A stretch of DNA of 36,006 nt from Bacteroidetes bacterium UBA1947 (GCA_002336915.1 DDET01000021.1:113756-149761); one strand, 5' to 3'. Counted from the first letter of the stretch, positions 24,122 through 32,359 are shown. Numbers and translations are program-made. The notes: a model not told the origin generated them from the letters alone.

Positions 24122-24703
24122 ATGAAAAAAATATTGCTGCTGATGTTGCTCGGCCTGAGTATTAGCCCTGTTTTTGCAGGAGACAAAAACAAGAATGCCG
24201 CGGACAATGGCAAAATCCATTGGATGGACCTGGATGAGGTGCAGACGGCCATGAAAAAAGAGCCTCGCAAAGTGCTGATAGACGTTTATACAGGCTGGTG
24301 CGGCTGGTGCAAACGCATGGATGCTACTACTTATGAGAGCCCTGATGTAATAAGATACATAAACCAGAACTTCTACGCCGTTAAGCTGGATGCAGAGCGG
24401 AAAGACAGTGTACGCTTTGTAGGCAAGATGTATGGCTACTCCCCGGAGAGCAAAGCAAATACTGTAGCTATGGACCTACTGCACGGACAAATGTCGTACC
24501 CCAGCACCGTTTTTATGGAAAAAGGCTTCCAGATGATAACCAACGTAGCGGGTTACCATAATGTACCCGATTGGGAAATGATCTTAAAATACCTGGCTGA
24601 GGACAAGTACAAAACCGTGAAGTGGGAAGACTACCAGAAAGAATTTAAAGGCACCTGGGCTGACGTAGCTCCTCCAAGTGCGCCGATACAGGGAGCTCAC
24701 TAA
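24122..24703 (+). CDS. Exported thioredoxin-fold protein with CGWC site
   Basis: Predicted periplasmic thiol-disulfide protein of 193 residues. A signal peptide (about 1-19, MKKILLLMLLGLSISPVFA) is followed by a thioredoxin-like domain (about 33-165) with the redox motif W-C-G-W-C-K (Cys60 and Cys63) in the context VLIDVYTGWCGWCKRMDATTY. The later cis-proline segment M-S-Y-P-S-T-V-F-M is present. The form resembles the DUF255/thioredoxin_7 group, whose members reduce or oxidise envelope proteins, but the partner is unknown. The tail (GTWADVAPPSAPIQ) is outside the domain. It is transcribed divergently from ubiX and convergently with nth, with 8 bases between the stops. The tandem exported MsrB proteins nearby would need an envelope reductant, an interesting but unproven link. 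Confidence 0.85.
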   Translation: MKKILLLMLLGLSISPVFAGDKNKNAADNGKIHWMDLDEVQTAMKKEPRKVLIDVYTGWCGWCKRMDATTYESPDVIRYINQNFYAVKLDAERKDSVRFVGKMYGYSPESKANTVAMDLLHGQMSYPSTVFMEKGFQMITNVAGYHNVPDWEMILKYLAEDKYKTVKWEDYQKEFKGTWADVAPPSAPIQGAH

Positions 24704-24711
24704 TACAATAA

Positions 24712-25404
24712 CTAACTTTTTTTGCGAGGCGCTTTCACAGGCGCCTTTTCTTTTTCTACTATATACTTCATATCGGTCTGGTAAAACTTGCAGGCAGGTT
24801 TAAGACCGCATATCTCGCATTTAGGCCTGCGGGCCACACATATGTACCGGCCATGCAGTATCAGCCAGTGGTGAGCAGTGTGCACCAATTCTTTGGGGAT
24901 GTTTGCAAGCAGTTGCATCTCTGTTTGCAAAGGGTTTTTTGCATTAGTGGTCAGGCCTATCCTTGCCGATACGCGGAAAACATGTGTATCGACGGCCATA
25001 TTGGGCTGTTCATAAACAACCGACATGATCACATTGGCGGTCTTGCGGCCTACTCCGGGTAGTTCCTCCAGCTCCTCCATATTATCGGGCACTTTGCCTT
25101 TGTGCTTTTCCATGAGCATTTTGGCCATGCCTATAAGGTGTTTAGTCTTATTATTGGCAAAGCTCACAGACTTGATGAGGTTGAAAACATCCTCAGTCTC
25201 CGCCTTAGCTAAAGTTTCCGGGCCGGGAAAGGTTTTGAAAAATGGAGGTGTTACTATATTCACCCGCTTATCTGTGCACTGCGCCGAGAGAATTACAGCC
25301 ACAAGCAATTGGTAGGGATTCTCATAATGCAGTTCGGTTTCCGCATCGGGATTGTTCTTTTTGAACCAGTCTATTACGAATTGATACCGTTCCTTTTTAG
25401 TCAT
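24712..25404 (-). CDS. nth: Endonuclease III (DNA glycosylase/AP lyase)
   Basis: Removes oxidised pyrimidines from DNA and cleaves the abasic site. The helix-hairpin-helix motif L-P-G-V-G-R-K-T-A-N-V-I (115-126) carries the catalytic Lys121, and the catalytic aspartate is Asp139 in V-D-T-H-V. The four cysteines of the [4Fe-4S] cluster are Cys189, Cys196, Cys199 and Cys205, spaced C-x6-C-x2-C-x5-C as in E. coli Nth. The length of 230 residues is a little longer than the usual 211, because of a lysine-rich tail (VEKEKAPVKAPRKKS). ATG 25404 sits immediately after the msrB terminator. A promoter must therefore lie within or close to that hairpin, or there is read-through. Confidence 0.95.
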   Translation of the reverse strand: MTKKERYQFVIDWFKKNNPDAETELHYENPYQLLVAVILSAQCTDKRVNIVTPPFFKTFPGPETLAKAETEDVFNLIKSVSFANNKTKHLIGMAKMLMEKHKGKVPDNMEELEELPGVGRKTANVIMSVVYEQPNMAVDTHVFRVSARIGLTTNAKNPLQTEMQLLANIPKELVHTAHHWLILHGRYICVARRPKCEICGLKPACKFYQTDMKYIVEKEKAPVKAPRKKS

Positions 25405-25412
25405 AAAAGAAA

Positions 25413-25441
25413 AGCCCTTATTTTTTTACAAAATAAGGGCT
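25413..25441 (-). terminator. Terminator of the msrB pair
   Basis: Perfect 12-base stem AGCCCTTATTTT/AAAATAAGGGCT with a 5-base loop, followed on the minus strand by TTTTCTTTT. It starts 28 bases after the stop of the downstream msrB and ends only nine bases before the nth ATG. Confidence 0.85.
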
Positions 25442-25468
25442 AAAAAATCACTCTTGTAAACTAACTTA

Positions 25469-25963
25469 TCATTTTGCCGCTTCAAAGTCCAGCACGTTCC
25501 CGTCCATACAGTATCTCTTGTGCGTCCGTGCAGGACCATCGTCAAACACATGGCCGAGATGGGAACCACAACGGGCGCAAACTACTTCTGTACGTACCAT
25601 GCCCATTTCATTATCGGTATTATACTTTACACTATTGGCGTTCAGCGGCTCGTAGAAGCTGGGCCAACCTGTATGGCTATCAAATTTAGCCGTTGAGCTA
25701 TACAAAGGATGGCCGCAAACCCCGCAGTAATAGTTCCCTTTCTTATGGTTGTCCCAGTACTTGCCTGTGTAGGCCCTTTCGGTGCCCTTTTCGCGGGCTA
25801 TTTCGTAAACTCCTGCAGGCAATATTTTTTCCCATTGGGCATCGGTGACATTTAATACCTTATTATCTGTGTGAGAATAGTAAGGATTTTTGCCGGACTG
25901 AGCACTAGCCGAAACTACCAGGCACAAAGCAAATACCGACGATATTAATTTTAACCAATTCAT
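25469..25963 (-). CDS. msrB: Exported peptide-methionine (R)-S-oxide reductase (MsrB paralog 1)
   Basis: Reduces methionine-R-sulfoxide in oxidised proteins. The 164-residue protein has a signal peptide (1-21, ending SASA) and a complete MsrB domain: zinc-binding Cys80, Cys83 (Y-Y-C-G-V-C-G), Cys129 and Cys132 (C-A-R-C-G), GWPSFYEPL, G-S-H-L-G-H-V-F-D-D-G-P and the catalytic Cys152 in H-K-R-Y-C-M-D-G. The position of the usual resolving cysteine before GWPSF is His-Thr here, so it probably uses another thiol for recycling. It is the second gene of a tandem pair, 45 bases after its paralog. The signal peptide places it in the periplasm, where it would repair envelope proteins after oxidant exposure. 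Confidence 0.93.
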   Translation of the reverse strand: MNWLKLISSVFALCLVVSASAQSGKNPYYSHTDNKVLNVTDAQWEKILPAGVYEIAREKGTERAYTGKYWDNHKKGNYYCGVCGHPLYSSTAKFDSHTGWPSFYEPLNANSVKYNTDNEMGMVRTEVVCARCGSHLGHVFDDGPARTHKRYCMDGNVLDFEAAK

Positions 25964-26008
25964 GTTGTTCGTTTATTACTATATACGTAACAATGAAACA
26001 GATGGTTT

Positions 26009-26542
26009 TTATTTGGCGTTCGGATCGTCCGGCACAAAGTCCAGCACATTCGAGTTCATACAAAACCGCTTATATGTGGGCGCCGGGCCATCATCAAAAA
26101 TATGCCCCAGGTGTGAGTCGCAACGGCCGCAGGTCACTTCGGTACGGTTCATTCCGTGCGAGTTGTCGTCTATATACTGCACGCTGTTTGGGCGAATTGT
26201 TTCGAAAAAGCTCGGCCATCCGCAGCTGCTGGCAAACTTGGCGCCTGACTTAAACAAGGGGTTGCCGCATACTGCGCAGTAATAGGTGCCATGCGCATCT
26301 GTTTTCCAATACTTGCCTGTAAAGGCATATTCAGTCCCTTTTTCACGGGCTACATTGTAAACGTCCTTTGGGAGTATCTTTTTCCACTCTTCATCGCTCA
26401 CATGCAGGTGTGTTGTGTCTGTCCGGGAATAATGCGGATTGTTGTTGTGTTGTGTATCCATGTTCTTTTGGTTTTGTGCGTTGCTGCATTGTGCTAACAA
26501 TAAAATGCCACCGGCTGCCAATAATATCGATAAATAACGCAT
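26009..26542 (-). CDS. msrB: MsrB lipoprotein (MsrB paralog 2)
   Basis: A second methionine-(R)-sulfoxide reductase, of 177 residues. The N-terminus is a lipoprotein signal with lipobox L-A-Q-C (Cys19), followed by a Gln/Asn-rich linker of about 15 residues. The MsrB domain is complete: zinc cysteines 89, 92, 138 and 141, G-S/D-S-H-L-G-H-I-F-D-D-G-P and catalytic Cys161 in Y-K-R-F-C-M-N-S. Unlike its neighbour it has S-S-C-G-W-P-S-F, with Cys107 at the position of the known resolving cysteine of MsrB. The two paralogs share many blocks (REKGTEyAfTGKYW, HGTYYCaVCG) and likely arose by tandem duplication; they now differ in membrane anchoring and redox chemistry. It should be the first gene of the pair. 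Confidence 0.93.
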   Translation of the reverse strand: MRYLSILLAAGGILLLAQCSNAQNQKNMDTQHNNNPHYSRTDTTHLHVSDEEWKKILPKDVYNVAREKGTEYAFTGKYWKTDAHGTYYCAVCGNPLFKSGAKFASSCGWPSFFETIRPNSVQYIDDNSHGMNRTEVTCGRCDSHLGHIFDDGPAPTYKRFCMNSNVLDFVPDDPNAK

Positions 26543-26669
26543 AAAAATAGATTGTGTGCTTAGATTAACGAAAACTGTACAGCAATGGTTTTAAGCAGCC
26601 CGGGTTTTACGAATCGTTTAACAAATAGGGTGATAAATAAATCACGTTCCTAATATGCCCAGCAAATAT

Positions 26670-26677
26670 TATGTTTG
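26670..26677 (+). promoter_or_regulatory. Bacteroidota-type -7 box of the DUF885 gene
   Basis: TATGTTTG matches TAnnTTTG exactly. It overlaps an upstream in-frame ATG at 26671, which argues that translation starts at 26695 instead, where a lipoprotein signal begins. Confidence 0.5.
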
Positions 26678-26694
26678 TTGCAATAATTAAAGTT

Positions 26695-28455
26695 ATGAAA
26701 AAATTAGCTGCTGCAGTTTTAGTATGCCTGGGTGTGATGGCTTGTAACAACGGCGATAAAAAAATGGAAGACCAGAACGCGAAATTTGATGCTTATAAAG
26801 AACGCTTTATAGAAACATTGTGGAAGCTAAACCCGGGCTGGGCAAGCGGTGTAGGGTACCACAAGTATGACAGCGTCTTGGTAGTACCCGATGAGGCGAG
26901 CAGGGCAGCCCAGCTGGAATTCAGCAAGGCCAATCTTGACTCGCTGAAAGGCTTTGACATGAATGGCTTGTCGGATAATAACAAGACCGACTACAAAATG
27001 ATCGAGAACCAGTTGAAGTATACGGAATGGGGTATTAATGAGGAGAAGGCATATGAATGGAACCCAAGCAGCTACAATGTAGCGGAAGGCTTTGCTAATA
27101 TGCTTAGCAACGACTACGACTCACTGGACACAAGGCTGCGTAACTTTTACCTGCGCATGGCCAATGTGCCGGCATACTACGAAGCCGCTAAGAAAAATAT
27201 CAGGAACCCCACCATCGAGCATACGCAACTCGCTATAGATCAGAATGTTGGCGGCACATCCGTCTTTGAAAAAGACCTGCAGGATGCTTTGCAGAAATCA
27301 CATCTTAACGAAAAAACAAAAGGTGAGATTAGCGCGCGGGGTAAAGAGGCAGCGGCAGCGATGACCGGCTTTGCAGACTGGCTAAAACAATACAAGAACG
27401 ACAATCCACGCAGTTTCCGCCTCGGCAAGGAACTCTATGCTAAGAAATTTGACTACGAGATACAATCCGGGTATACGGCTGAGCAGGTATATGACAAAGC
27501 AGTGCAGCATAAGAATGAGCTGCACGAAAAAATGTATGACATCACCAAACAACTATGGTCTAAATATTGTGGCAACAAAGCAATGCCGACAGACAAGCTG
27601 GTAGCCATAAAGCAAATGATAGATACTCTTTCTATAAAGCATGTACAACCAGATTCCTTCCAGGCCGCAATAGAAAAGCAATTGCCCGAGCTGGTGGCGT
27701 TCATCAAAAAGAAAAACCTTATTTACATCGATTCAACAAAACCACTCGTGGTACGCAAGGAACCGGCATACATGGCAGGTGTGGCAGGGGCCTCTATCAA
27801 TGCTCCCGGCCCTTACGACAAGAATGGCAATACTTATTACAATGTTGGTAGCCTCTCAGGCTGGCCTAAAGAAAAAGCGGAAAGCTACCTGCGGGAATAC
27901 AATCACTACATACTGCAGATACTCAATATCCACGAAGCCATACCCGGCCATTATACGCAGCTTGTATATTCCAACCAGTCGCCAAGTATCATAAAATCCA
28001 TACTGGGCAATAATGCAATGATCGAGGGTTGGGCAGTGTATGCCGAGCGAATGATGCTGGAAAATGGTTACGGTGCAGAGAACGGCGGCGACCAGGCATC
28101 GCCGGAAATGTGGCTGATGTATTACAAATGGAACCTACGCAGTACCTGCAATACCATACTGGACCACAGTGTGCATGTGAACAACATGAGCAAAGAGGAT
28201 GCGATAAAACTACTGGTGAACGAGGCTTTCCAGCAGCAGGCTGAGGCGGAAGGTAAATTGAAGCGTGTATCTGTAACACAGGTGCAATTGTGCTGCTATT
28301 TTACAGGCTATACGGAGATATATGAGTTCCGCGAGGAACTAAAAAAGAAGATGGGTGATAAGTTTAACCTGAAAAATTTCCATGAGAAATTCCTGAGCTA
28401 TGGCAGTGCGCCGGTGAAGTATATTAAGGAGTTGATGAACAAGGAAAATCATTAA
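26695..28455 (+). CDS. DUF885 family metallopeptidase-like lipoprotein
   Basis: Lipoprotein of 586 residues with signal M-K-K-L-A-A-A-V-L-V-C-L-G-V-M-A-C (Cys17). The DUF885 family has a zinc-peptidase-like active site, seen here as H-E-A-I-P-G-H-Y-T-Q (His413, Glu414, His419) and the downstream helix E-G-W-A-V-Y-A-E-R-M-M (444-454), whose glutamates likely complete the metal site. The spacing H-E-x4-H is one residue longer than the classical HExxH, normal for this family. The rest of the protein is largely helical. Family members are thought to act as carboxypeptidases or related peptidases, but substrates are unknown. Start ATG 26695 is supported by the lipobox and by the -7 box covering the upstream ATG. 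A strong terminator ends the gene at 28462. Confidence 0.87.
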   Translation: MKKLAAAVLVCLGVMACNNGDKKMEDQNAKFDAYKERFIETLWKLNPGWASGVGYHKYDSVLVVPDEASRAAQLEFSKANLDSLKGFDMNGLSDNNKTDYKMIENQLKYTEWGINEEKAYEWNPSSYNVAEGFANMLSNDYDSLDTRLRNFYLRMANVPAYYEAAKKNIRNPTIEHTQLAIDQNVGGTSVFEKDLQDALQKSHLNEKTKGEISARGKEAAAAMTGFADWLKQYKNDNPRSFRLGKELYAKKFDYEIQSGYTAEQVYDKAVQHKNELHEKMYDITKQLWSKYCGNKAMPTDKLVAIKQMIDTLSIKHVQPDSFQAAIEKQLPELVAFIKKKNLIYIDSTKPLVVRKEPAYMAGVAGASINAPGPYDKNGNTYYNVGSLSGWPKEKAESYLREYNHYILQILNIHEAIPGHYTQLVYSNQSPSIIKSILGNNAMIEGWAVYAERMMLENGYGAENGGDQASPEMWLMYYKWNLRSTCNTILDHSVHVNNMSKEDAIKLLVNEAFQQQAEAEGKLKRVSVTQVQLCCYFTGYTEIYEFREELKKKMGDKFNLKNFHEKFLSYGSAPVKYIKELMNKENH

Positions 28456-28461
28456 CAAAAA

Positions 28462-28482
28462 AAGGCGGCCGATGGCCGCCTT
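28462..28482. terminator. Bidirectional terminator between DUF885 and M16 genes
   Basis: Stem AAGGCGGCC/GGCCGCCTT with a 3-base loop GAT, A-run on one side and T-run on the other. It sits between the convergent stop codons at 28455 and 28485, and the minus-strand stop codon is part of the T-run. Confidence 0.88.
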
Positions 28483-28484
28483 TT

Positions 28485-29768
28485 TTATACCACAACTACT
28501 TCATAAAACTCATCGACCTTGTAATATTTCTGCGCCAGGGCTTGTAGCTCGGCAGCAGTGATGGTCTTATAAATGTCTATGTTCTTATTGAAATATTCTA
28601 CTGTAAAACCATTCAGTATCAATGTGCGCCAGCGCTGCATAATAGAGAACGGTCCGTCAAGATCGCCCAGCAAGTTGCCCAGCAGGTAGTTCTTTACCAG
28701 CATCAGTTCCTCCTCGCTTGCGGGTTCTTTGCAGAGCATATCCATTTCATGATACACCTCTTTTACAGCAGCTTCCAGTACGTCCCGGCCCGCCTCCGTA
28801 TGTACTACCATTGAGCCTCCGTTAATATAAGGCGATAGCGAACAATAGATACCATAGGTAAACCCTTTATCCTCGCGGATATTGCTCATCAGCCGTGAAC
28901 CAAAGTAGCCTCCAAATAAAGTATTGAGCACTACCATTGGTGCAAAATCAGGGTGATGGCGATTCGGGAACAGCCGGCCTATTCGTATAGCACCTTGTAC
29001 GCCATTTGGATCGTTCAGTACATTATGCTTCTTCTCGGACGGTGCAGGTGCTGAGAAGCTTTCGGTTGCCAGTTCGGCTTTCTCCAGGGGCACTTTACCA
29101 AACACCTGTTCTATACACTGCACTTCTTTGTCACCAACCTTGCCCGACATGAACATCCTTACATGGGACAGGTCATAATACTTTTTGTAAAAAGCCAGGA
29201 TATCCTCGCGTGTTAAAGCTTCGATCTTTTCTTTTTTGGAATAACGGCCATAAGGATGGAACTCGCCAAAGAGCAAGGCATCGATACGCTGGTTAGCCAC
29301 AAACTCGCACTGGCGTTCATTCACCAGGAGGCGCTGTATGGCATTCTGTTTATGTATAGCTAACTCTTCTTCCGGGAAGGTAGCATCAGTTAGTATCTCG
29401 TGCACAATAGGCAGCAGCGCAGGCAGATGCTTTGCCAGAGTATATAAGGTTACCGTGGCAAAATCATTGTTGGCCGATGTTTTAAGACTTGCACCGTAAA
29501 ACTCCAGAGCCTCATGAATTTCATGGGCCGTATGTTTTGATGTGCCGTTTTTCATCAGTCCGCCGGTGGCGTGAGCTATTGCGGGTTTTGGCTCATACCA
29601 TAATCCTGCCGGAAAAATAAAGTCGAGTTCTACTACATCCTGCACACCTGCATTCAGCCAGTATAAGGGCAAGCCGTTTTCCAGCTTATATGTATTAACA
29701 GGAGGCAATACATAGTCAAATTCAATTGCATCATGTATAGCAGGTGCTGTCTTACGGTCTAAAGTCAT
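28485..29768 (-). CDS. M16-family peptidase-like protein without zinc-binding motif
   Basis: A 427-residue M16 (pitrilysin/insulinase) fold protein, of the size of one M16B subunit. The active site H-x-x-E-H that should stand where I read A-H-A-T-G-G-L-M-K-N-G-T (65-76) is reduced to H66-A-T-G-G70: the glutamate and second histidine are glycine. The C-terminal half keeps the R-E-D-K-G-F-T-Y-G segment (Arg298 and Tyr305), the Arg/Tyr pair that non-catalytic partners of two-gene M16B proteases lend to the active site of the catalytic subunit. It is therefore most likely the non-catalytic subunit. The catalytic partner, usually next door, is not seen in this window. No signal peptide is obvious. 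The gene lies 32 bases after the thioesterase gene and likely shares its transcript. Confidence 0.88.
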   Translation of the reverse strand: MTLDRKTAPAIHDAIEFDYVLPPVNTYKLENGLPLYWLNAGVQDVVELDFIFPAGLWYEPKPAIAHATGGLMKNGTSKHTAHEIHEALEFYGASLKTSANNDFATVTLYTLAKHLPALLPIVHEILTDATFPEEELAIHKQNAIQRLLVNERQCEFVANQRIDALLFGEFHPYGRYSKKEKIEALTREDILAFYKKYYDLSHVRMFMSGKVGDKEVQCIEQVFGKVPLEKAELATESFSAPAPSEKKHNVLNDPNGVQGAIRIGRLFPNRHHPDFAPMVVLNTLFGGYFGSRLMSNIREDKGFTYGIYCSLSPYINGGSMVVHTEAGRDVLEAAVKEVYHEMDMLCKEPASEEELMLVKNYLLGNLLGDLDGPFSIMQRWRTLILNGFTVEYFNKNIDIYKTITAAELQALAQKYYKVDEFYEVVVV

Positions 29769-29800
29769 AATTCCATTTTTGTGAATAAACTGTTACTCAT

Positions 29801-30316
29801 TTAGTCTTTAATGAAGAGCGCACGTAGTTCGCCCGCATCTTCGGCTTTCATTTTACCGCCCAATATCAACCTCAGCTGACGGCGGCGCAGCGCGCCTTCA
29901 TACATTTTTATTTCTTCCTCCGTTTCAGGCACTATTTCAGGTACTTTGCGGGGACGGCTATTAGGGTCAAGGGCCACAAAAGTCATATAAGCGTGATTTG
30001 ACAGATACTTGTATTGTGCAGAGAGATCCTCACCCCATACGCGCAGGTACACCTCCATAGAGGTATTAAATGACCTTGTCAGCTTTGCCTCTATGGTTAA
30101 CAGATTGCCCAGTTTAATGGGATTATTGAAAGAAACGTTGTCGACTGAAGCTGTTACAACCGGGCAGTTGCAATGCTTTTGCGAAGCTATGGCCGCGGCA
30201 ATATCCATATAGTGCATCAGGCGACCGCCCATCAGGTTGCCAAGTGTATTGGTGTCGTTAGGCAAAACCAGTTCCGACATTACAATATGGGTATCCTTTG
30301 GATTTTTTGATGGCAT
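29801..30316 (-). CDS. Acyl-CoA thioesterase, hotdog fold (YciA-like)
   Basis: Cytoplasmic acyl-CoA thioesterase of 171 residues. The single hotdog domain (about 8-125) has the family motif D-T-N-T-L-G-N-L-M-G-G-R-L-M-H-Y-M-D (21-38) with Asp38 as the catalytic residue, and the following VTASVDNVSFNNPIKLGN strand. These match the YciA/BACH-type enzymes that hydrolyse broad-range acyl-CoAs. The C-terminal part (126-171) is a helical tail rich in arginine and lysine. It is preceded by a perfect -7 box (30337-30344) and followed after 32 bases by the M16-like gene. Physiological substrate not inferable. Confidence 0.88.
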   Translation of the reverse strand: MPSKNPKDTHIVMSELVLPNDTNTLGNLMGGRLMHYMDIAAAIASQKHCNCPVVTASVDNVSFNNPIKLGNLLTIEAKLTRSFNTSMEVYLRVWGEDLSAQYKYLSNHAYMTFVALDPNSRPRKVPEIVPETEEEIKMYEGALRRRQLRLILGGKMKAEDAGELRALFIKD

Positions 30317-30336
30317 AAAATAAGTTTAAAACACTG

Positions 30337-30344
30337 CAAAGGTA
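30337..30344 (-). promoter_or_regulatory. Bacteroidota-type -7 box of the thioesterase gene
   Basis: On the minus strand TACCTTTG matches TAnnTTTG exactly, about 20 bases before the ATG (30314-30316). No clear -33 element was found. Confidence 0.5.
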
Positions 30345-30381
30345 AGGTTTAGAGTTTGGGATTGAGGATTTAGCTGCAAGA

Positions 30382-30828
30382 TCAGTTCCTGACCATTTCT
30401 ATATGAAGGATATTATCTTCTATATATGGTTCCGTTACTGCTACAAAAGAGTACGCTTCATAAAATGCTTTAAGATACAATTGTGCGCTTATGCGTATAG
30501 GGGCCTCGCCAAAATGCTCATAACATGCCCTAATTGACACATTCATAAGCTCCTTACCAATCCCGTATCGCCTCACTGATGTATCGCTAACCACACGTCC
30601 TATCGACATGTCTTCATACGAAACACCCGGGGGCAATAGCCGGCTGTATGCTACGAGTTGCTCATTGTTATAACCCATTACATGTATCGCCGGCTGGTCT
30701 TTGTCGTCAAGGTCCTGGTAAACACAGTCTTGCTCTACTGCAAAAACCCGCGCCCGCAGTTGCAGCAAGCTGTACAGTTCGTTTATACTTAATTCTTCAA
30801 AACGCTTAATGAACCACTTAATATCCAT
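30382..30828 (-). CDS. ElaA-like GNAT N-acetyltransferase
   Basis: A 148-residue single-domain acetyltransferase of the GNAT fold, closest to the ElaA subgroup. Signs are L-Y-S-L-L-Q-L-R-A-R-V-F-A-V-E-Q (about 19-34) and the following C-V-Y-Q-D-L-D-D-K-D at 35-44, the typical ElaA block, and the acetyl-CoA-binding strand-helix V-R-R-Y-G-I-G-K-E-L-M (about 85-95) with the R/Q-x-x-G-x-G/A pattern. The acceptor is unknown. It begins 21 bases after the membrane protein gene, on the same strand, so the two may be co-transcribed. Confidence 0.85.
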   Translation of the reverse strand: MDIKWFIKRFEELSINELYSLLQLRARVFAVEQDCVYQDLDDKDQPAIHVMGYNNEQLVAYSRLLPPGVSYEDMSIGRVVSDTSVRRYGIGKELMNVSIRACYEHFGEAPIRISAQLYLKAFYEAYSFVAVTEPYIEDNILHIEMVRN

Positions 30829-30849
30829 GATATAAATGTAGGGACAGTT

Positions 30850-32274
30850 TTATTTAAATAATTCTCCGGTCGTCATTATTTCATAGGGCTTTGTTGTGTC
30901 TACTGAAAAATAGAAGACATGCATGTGCGCAGGCGAAATGTGCCAATAGCAGTCTATCATGTCTCTATTACCTGCATCACGCAGCTGCCCTTCAATATCA
31001 GTTCCGGCCAATAGAAACACCTTTTGTGGTTTGTCGCCCCTTAAAGCCGAAAGCAGGATCGTCTCATCGGGCAGGCTCCAGGCACCAGGGTATTTTTCGT
31101 TTAGGCTCGAATCTGCCAAGGCTAGCTTTGTGATATTTTTTTTCTCCATTTGCGCTAATATCCGCTCTTTAAAACGCGTACGCTCCTCAAATTCAGGAGC
31201 AGCATTTAGTATATATGCAAGCCTGACGGCAATGACCAAAACTAAGACCAGAACAGCTTTGTAAGGTTTTATTCGCGGGAGAAATGAGAAAACGAAGGGA
31301 GACGCAACTACAATAGCCAATGAAGCCCACTCACTTTCTATATAAAAAAGAGGGACATCTTTATAGCCCCCAAAAGTAAGTTTCATAGCTACTATATAAG
31401 CCAGTGTGCAAGCCAGCACCCACGACAAAAGCTTGAATTTCCTGGTTTGTATCAGGGCAATAATACTTGTTGCATATACCAAAGTCGTTATCCAGTAATT
31501 TGTGATACAGCCTTTTAAAAACCCTGTTACTAATGGATTGCTGAATGTGCTTAAAAGGTCGCGCAAAGTGGCATGGGTGGGATCTTGTAAATGCGAACCA
31601 TCGTAGGGTTGCATTATGCTGAGTATAAATTTTACCAACACCAGTATGGCAAGAACAGTACTTAGAATAATTGTTTGTTTGCGGCTAAATGGCCAGTTCG
31701 CTTTTCCAAGTACCAGGTAGACCCATAAAAATGTACATGGGACAGTTACCAGGAAATGTGTAAACACCGTGATGGAAGCCAGGGGTATGAATGCAATTAG
31801 CTGAAGCGGAAAGCTTACTTTTTTATTCCCTAAATAAATGGTCGTCCCAAAAAACAGGAACATCCAGGCCACCGCCTGATGTATCTCATTATTTGTCCAA
31901 AAGTAGCTGGCACTTACAAATAAAAAGTAGTACAAACCCATAAGCACAGCAAAGTCAAAGCGCCGCATAACAACAAGCAAAACCGCTATGAACAGGAAAA
32001 ATAAATTAAAGCTGGCGCTGTAAGCCAGCAGGATGGCCTGTATTGAAAAGTGCAATTTGCCCATGATGAGTGGAACACCCTGTGTGATGAAAGAACCAAA
32101 CCTCAACTCCTGTATATAAAACTTGCCGTTGTTAACAGTATTGAAAGCTATGTATGCAGCATCGGAGAAAAGCGCCCTTTCTCTATAATAAAATATGGCA
32201 CCCAGGAGTAATAGCAGCAGCGAAAGCAGTGCCACTACGGAACAGTATTTTAAGCCCTGTTTATTTTCGTTCAT
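30850..32274 (-). CDS. Polytopic membrane protein of unknown function
   Basis: I do not recognise this protein of about 474 residues. It has about ten hydrophobic helices spread over the first ~340 residues, beginning with CSVVALLSLLLLLLGAIFYY, and a soluble C-terminal domain of about 130 residues with short sequence pieces such as DETILLSALRGDKPQKVFLLAG. The layout (first loop F-S-D-A-A-Y-I-A-F after helix 1, polytopic core, soluble tail) resembles GT-C-type membrane glycosyltransferases such as the Bacteroidota DUF6044/DUF2142-like proteins, but no clear catalytic motif can be pointed out. ATG 32274 (MNENKQGLKYC) was chosen; an in-frame ATG at 32301 is also possible. Co-oriented with the ElaA-like gene. 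Confidence 0.72.
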   Translation of the reverse strand: MNENKQGLKYCSVVALLSLLLLLLGAIFYYRERALFSDAAYIAFNTVNNGKFYIQELRFGSFITQGVPLIMGKLHFSIQAILLAYSASFNLFFLFIAVLLVVMRRFDFAVLMGLYYFLFVSASYFWTNNEIHQAVAWMFLFFGTTIYLGNKKVSFPLQLIAFIPLASITVFTHFLVTVPCTFLWVYLVLGKANWPFSRKQTIILSTVLAILVLVKFILSIMQPYDGSHLQDPTHATLRDLLSTFSNPLVTGFLKGCITNYWITTLVYATSIIALIQTRKFKLLSWVLACTLAYIVAMKLTFGGYKDVPLFYIESEWASLAIVVASPFVFSFLPRIKPYKAVLVLVLVIAVRLAYILNAAPEFEERTRFKERILAQMEKKNITKLALADSSLNEKYPGAWSLPDETILLSALRGDKPQKVFLLAGTDIEGQLRDAGNRDMIDCYWHISPAHMHVFYFSVDTTKPYEIMTTGELFK

Positions 32275-32303
32275 TATTTGTGAAGATAGTATAGATATCA
32301 TTA

Positions 32304-32345
32304 AATAAATAAGCGGCTGCTGTAAGGGGCGGCCGCTTATTTATT
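32304..32345 (-). terminator. Terminator of the second T9SS gene
   Basis: 14-base perfect inverted repeat (32304-32317 with 32332-32345; core AATAAGCGGC/GCCGCTTATT) around a 14-base loop. On the minus strand it ends in a T-rich run. It lies 15 bases past the stop at 32360 and ends just before the next gene. Confidence 0.65.
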
Positions 32346-32359
32346 CAGTGCTTTTTTAC

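Noticed and set aside
26671..26694. Upstream ATG start for the DUF885 protein
   Set aside because: This ATG overlaps an exact TAnnTTTG promoter box and would place extra residues before the lipoprotein signal that starts at 26695.
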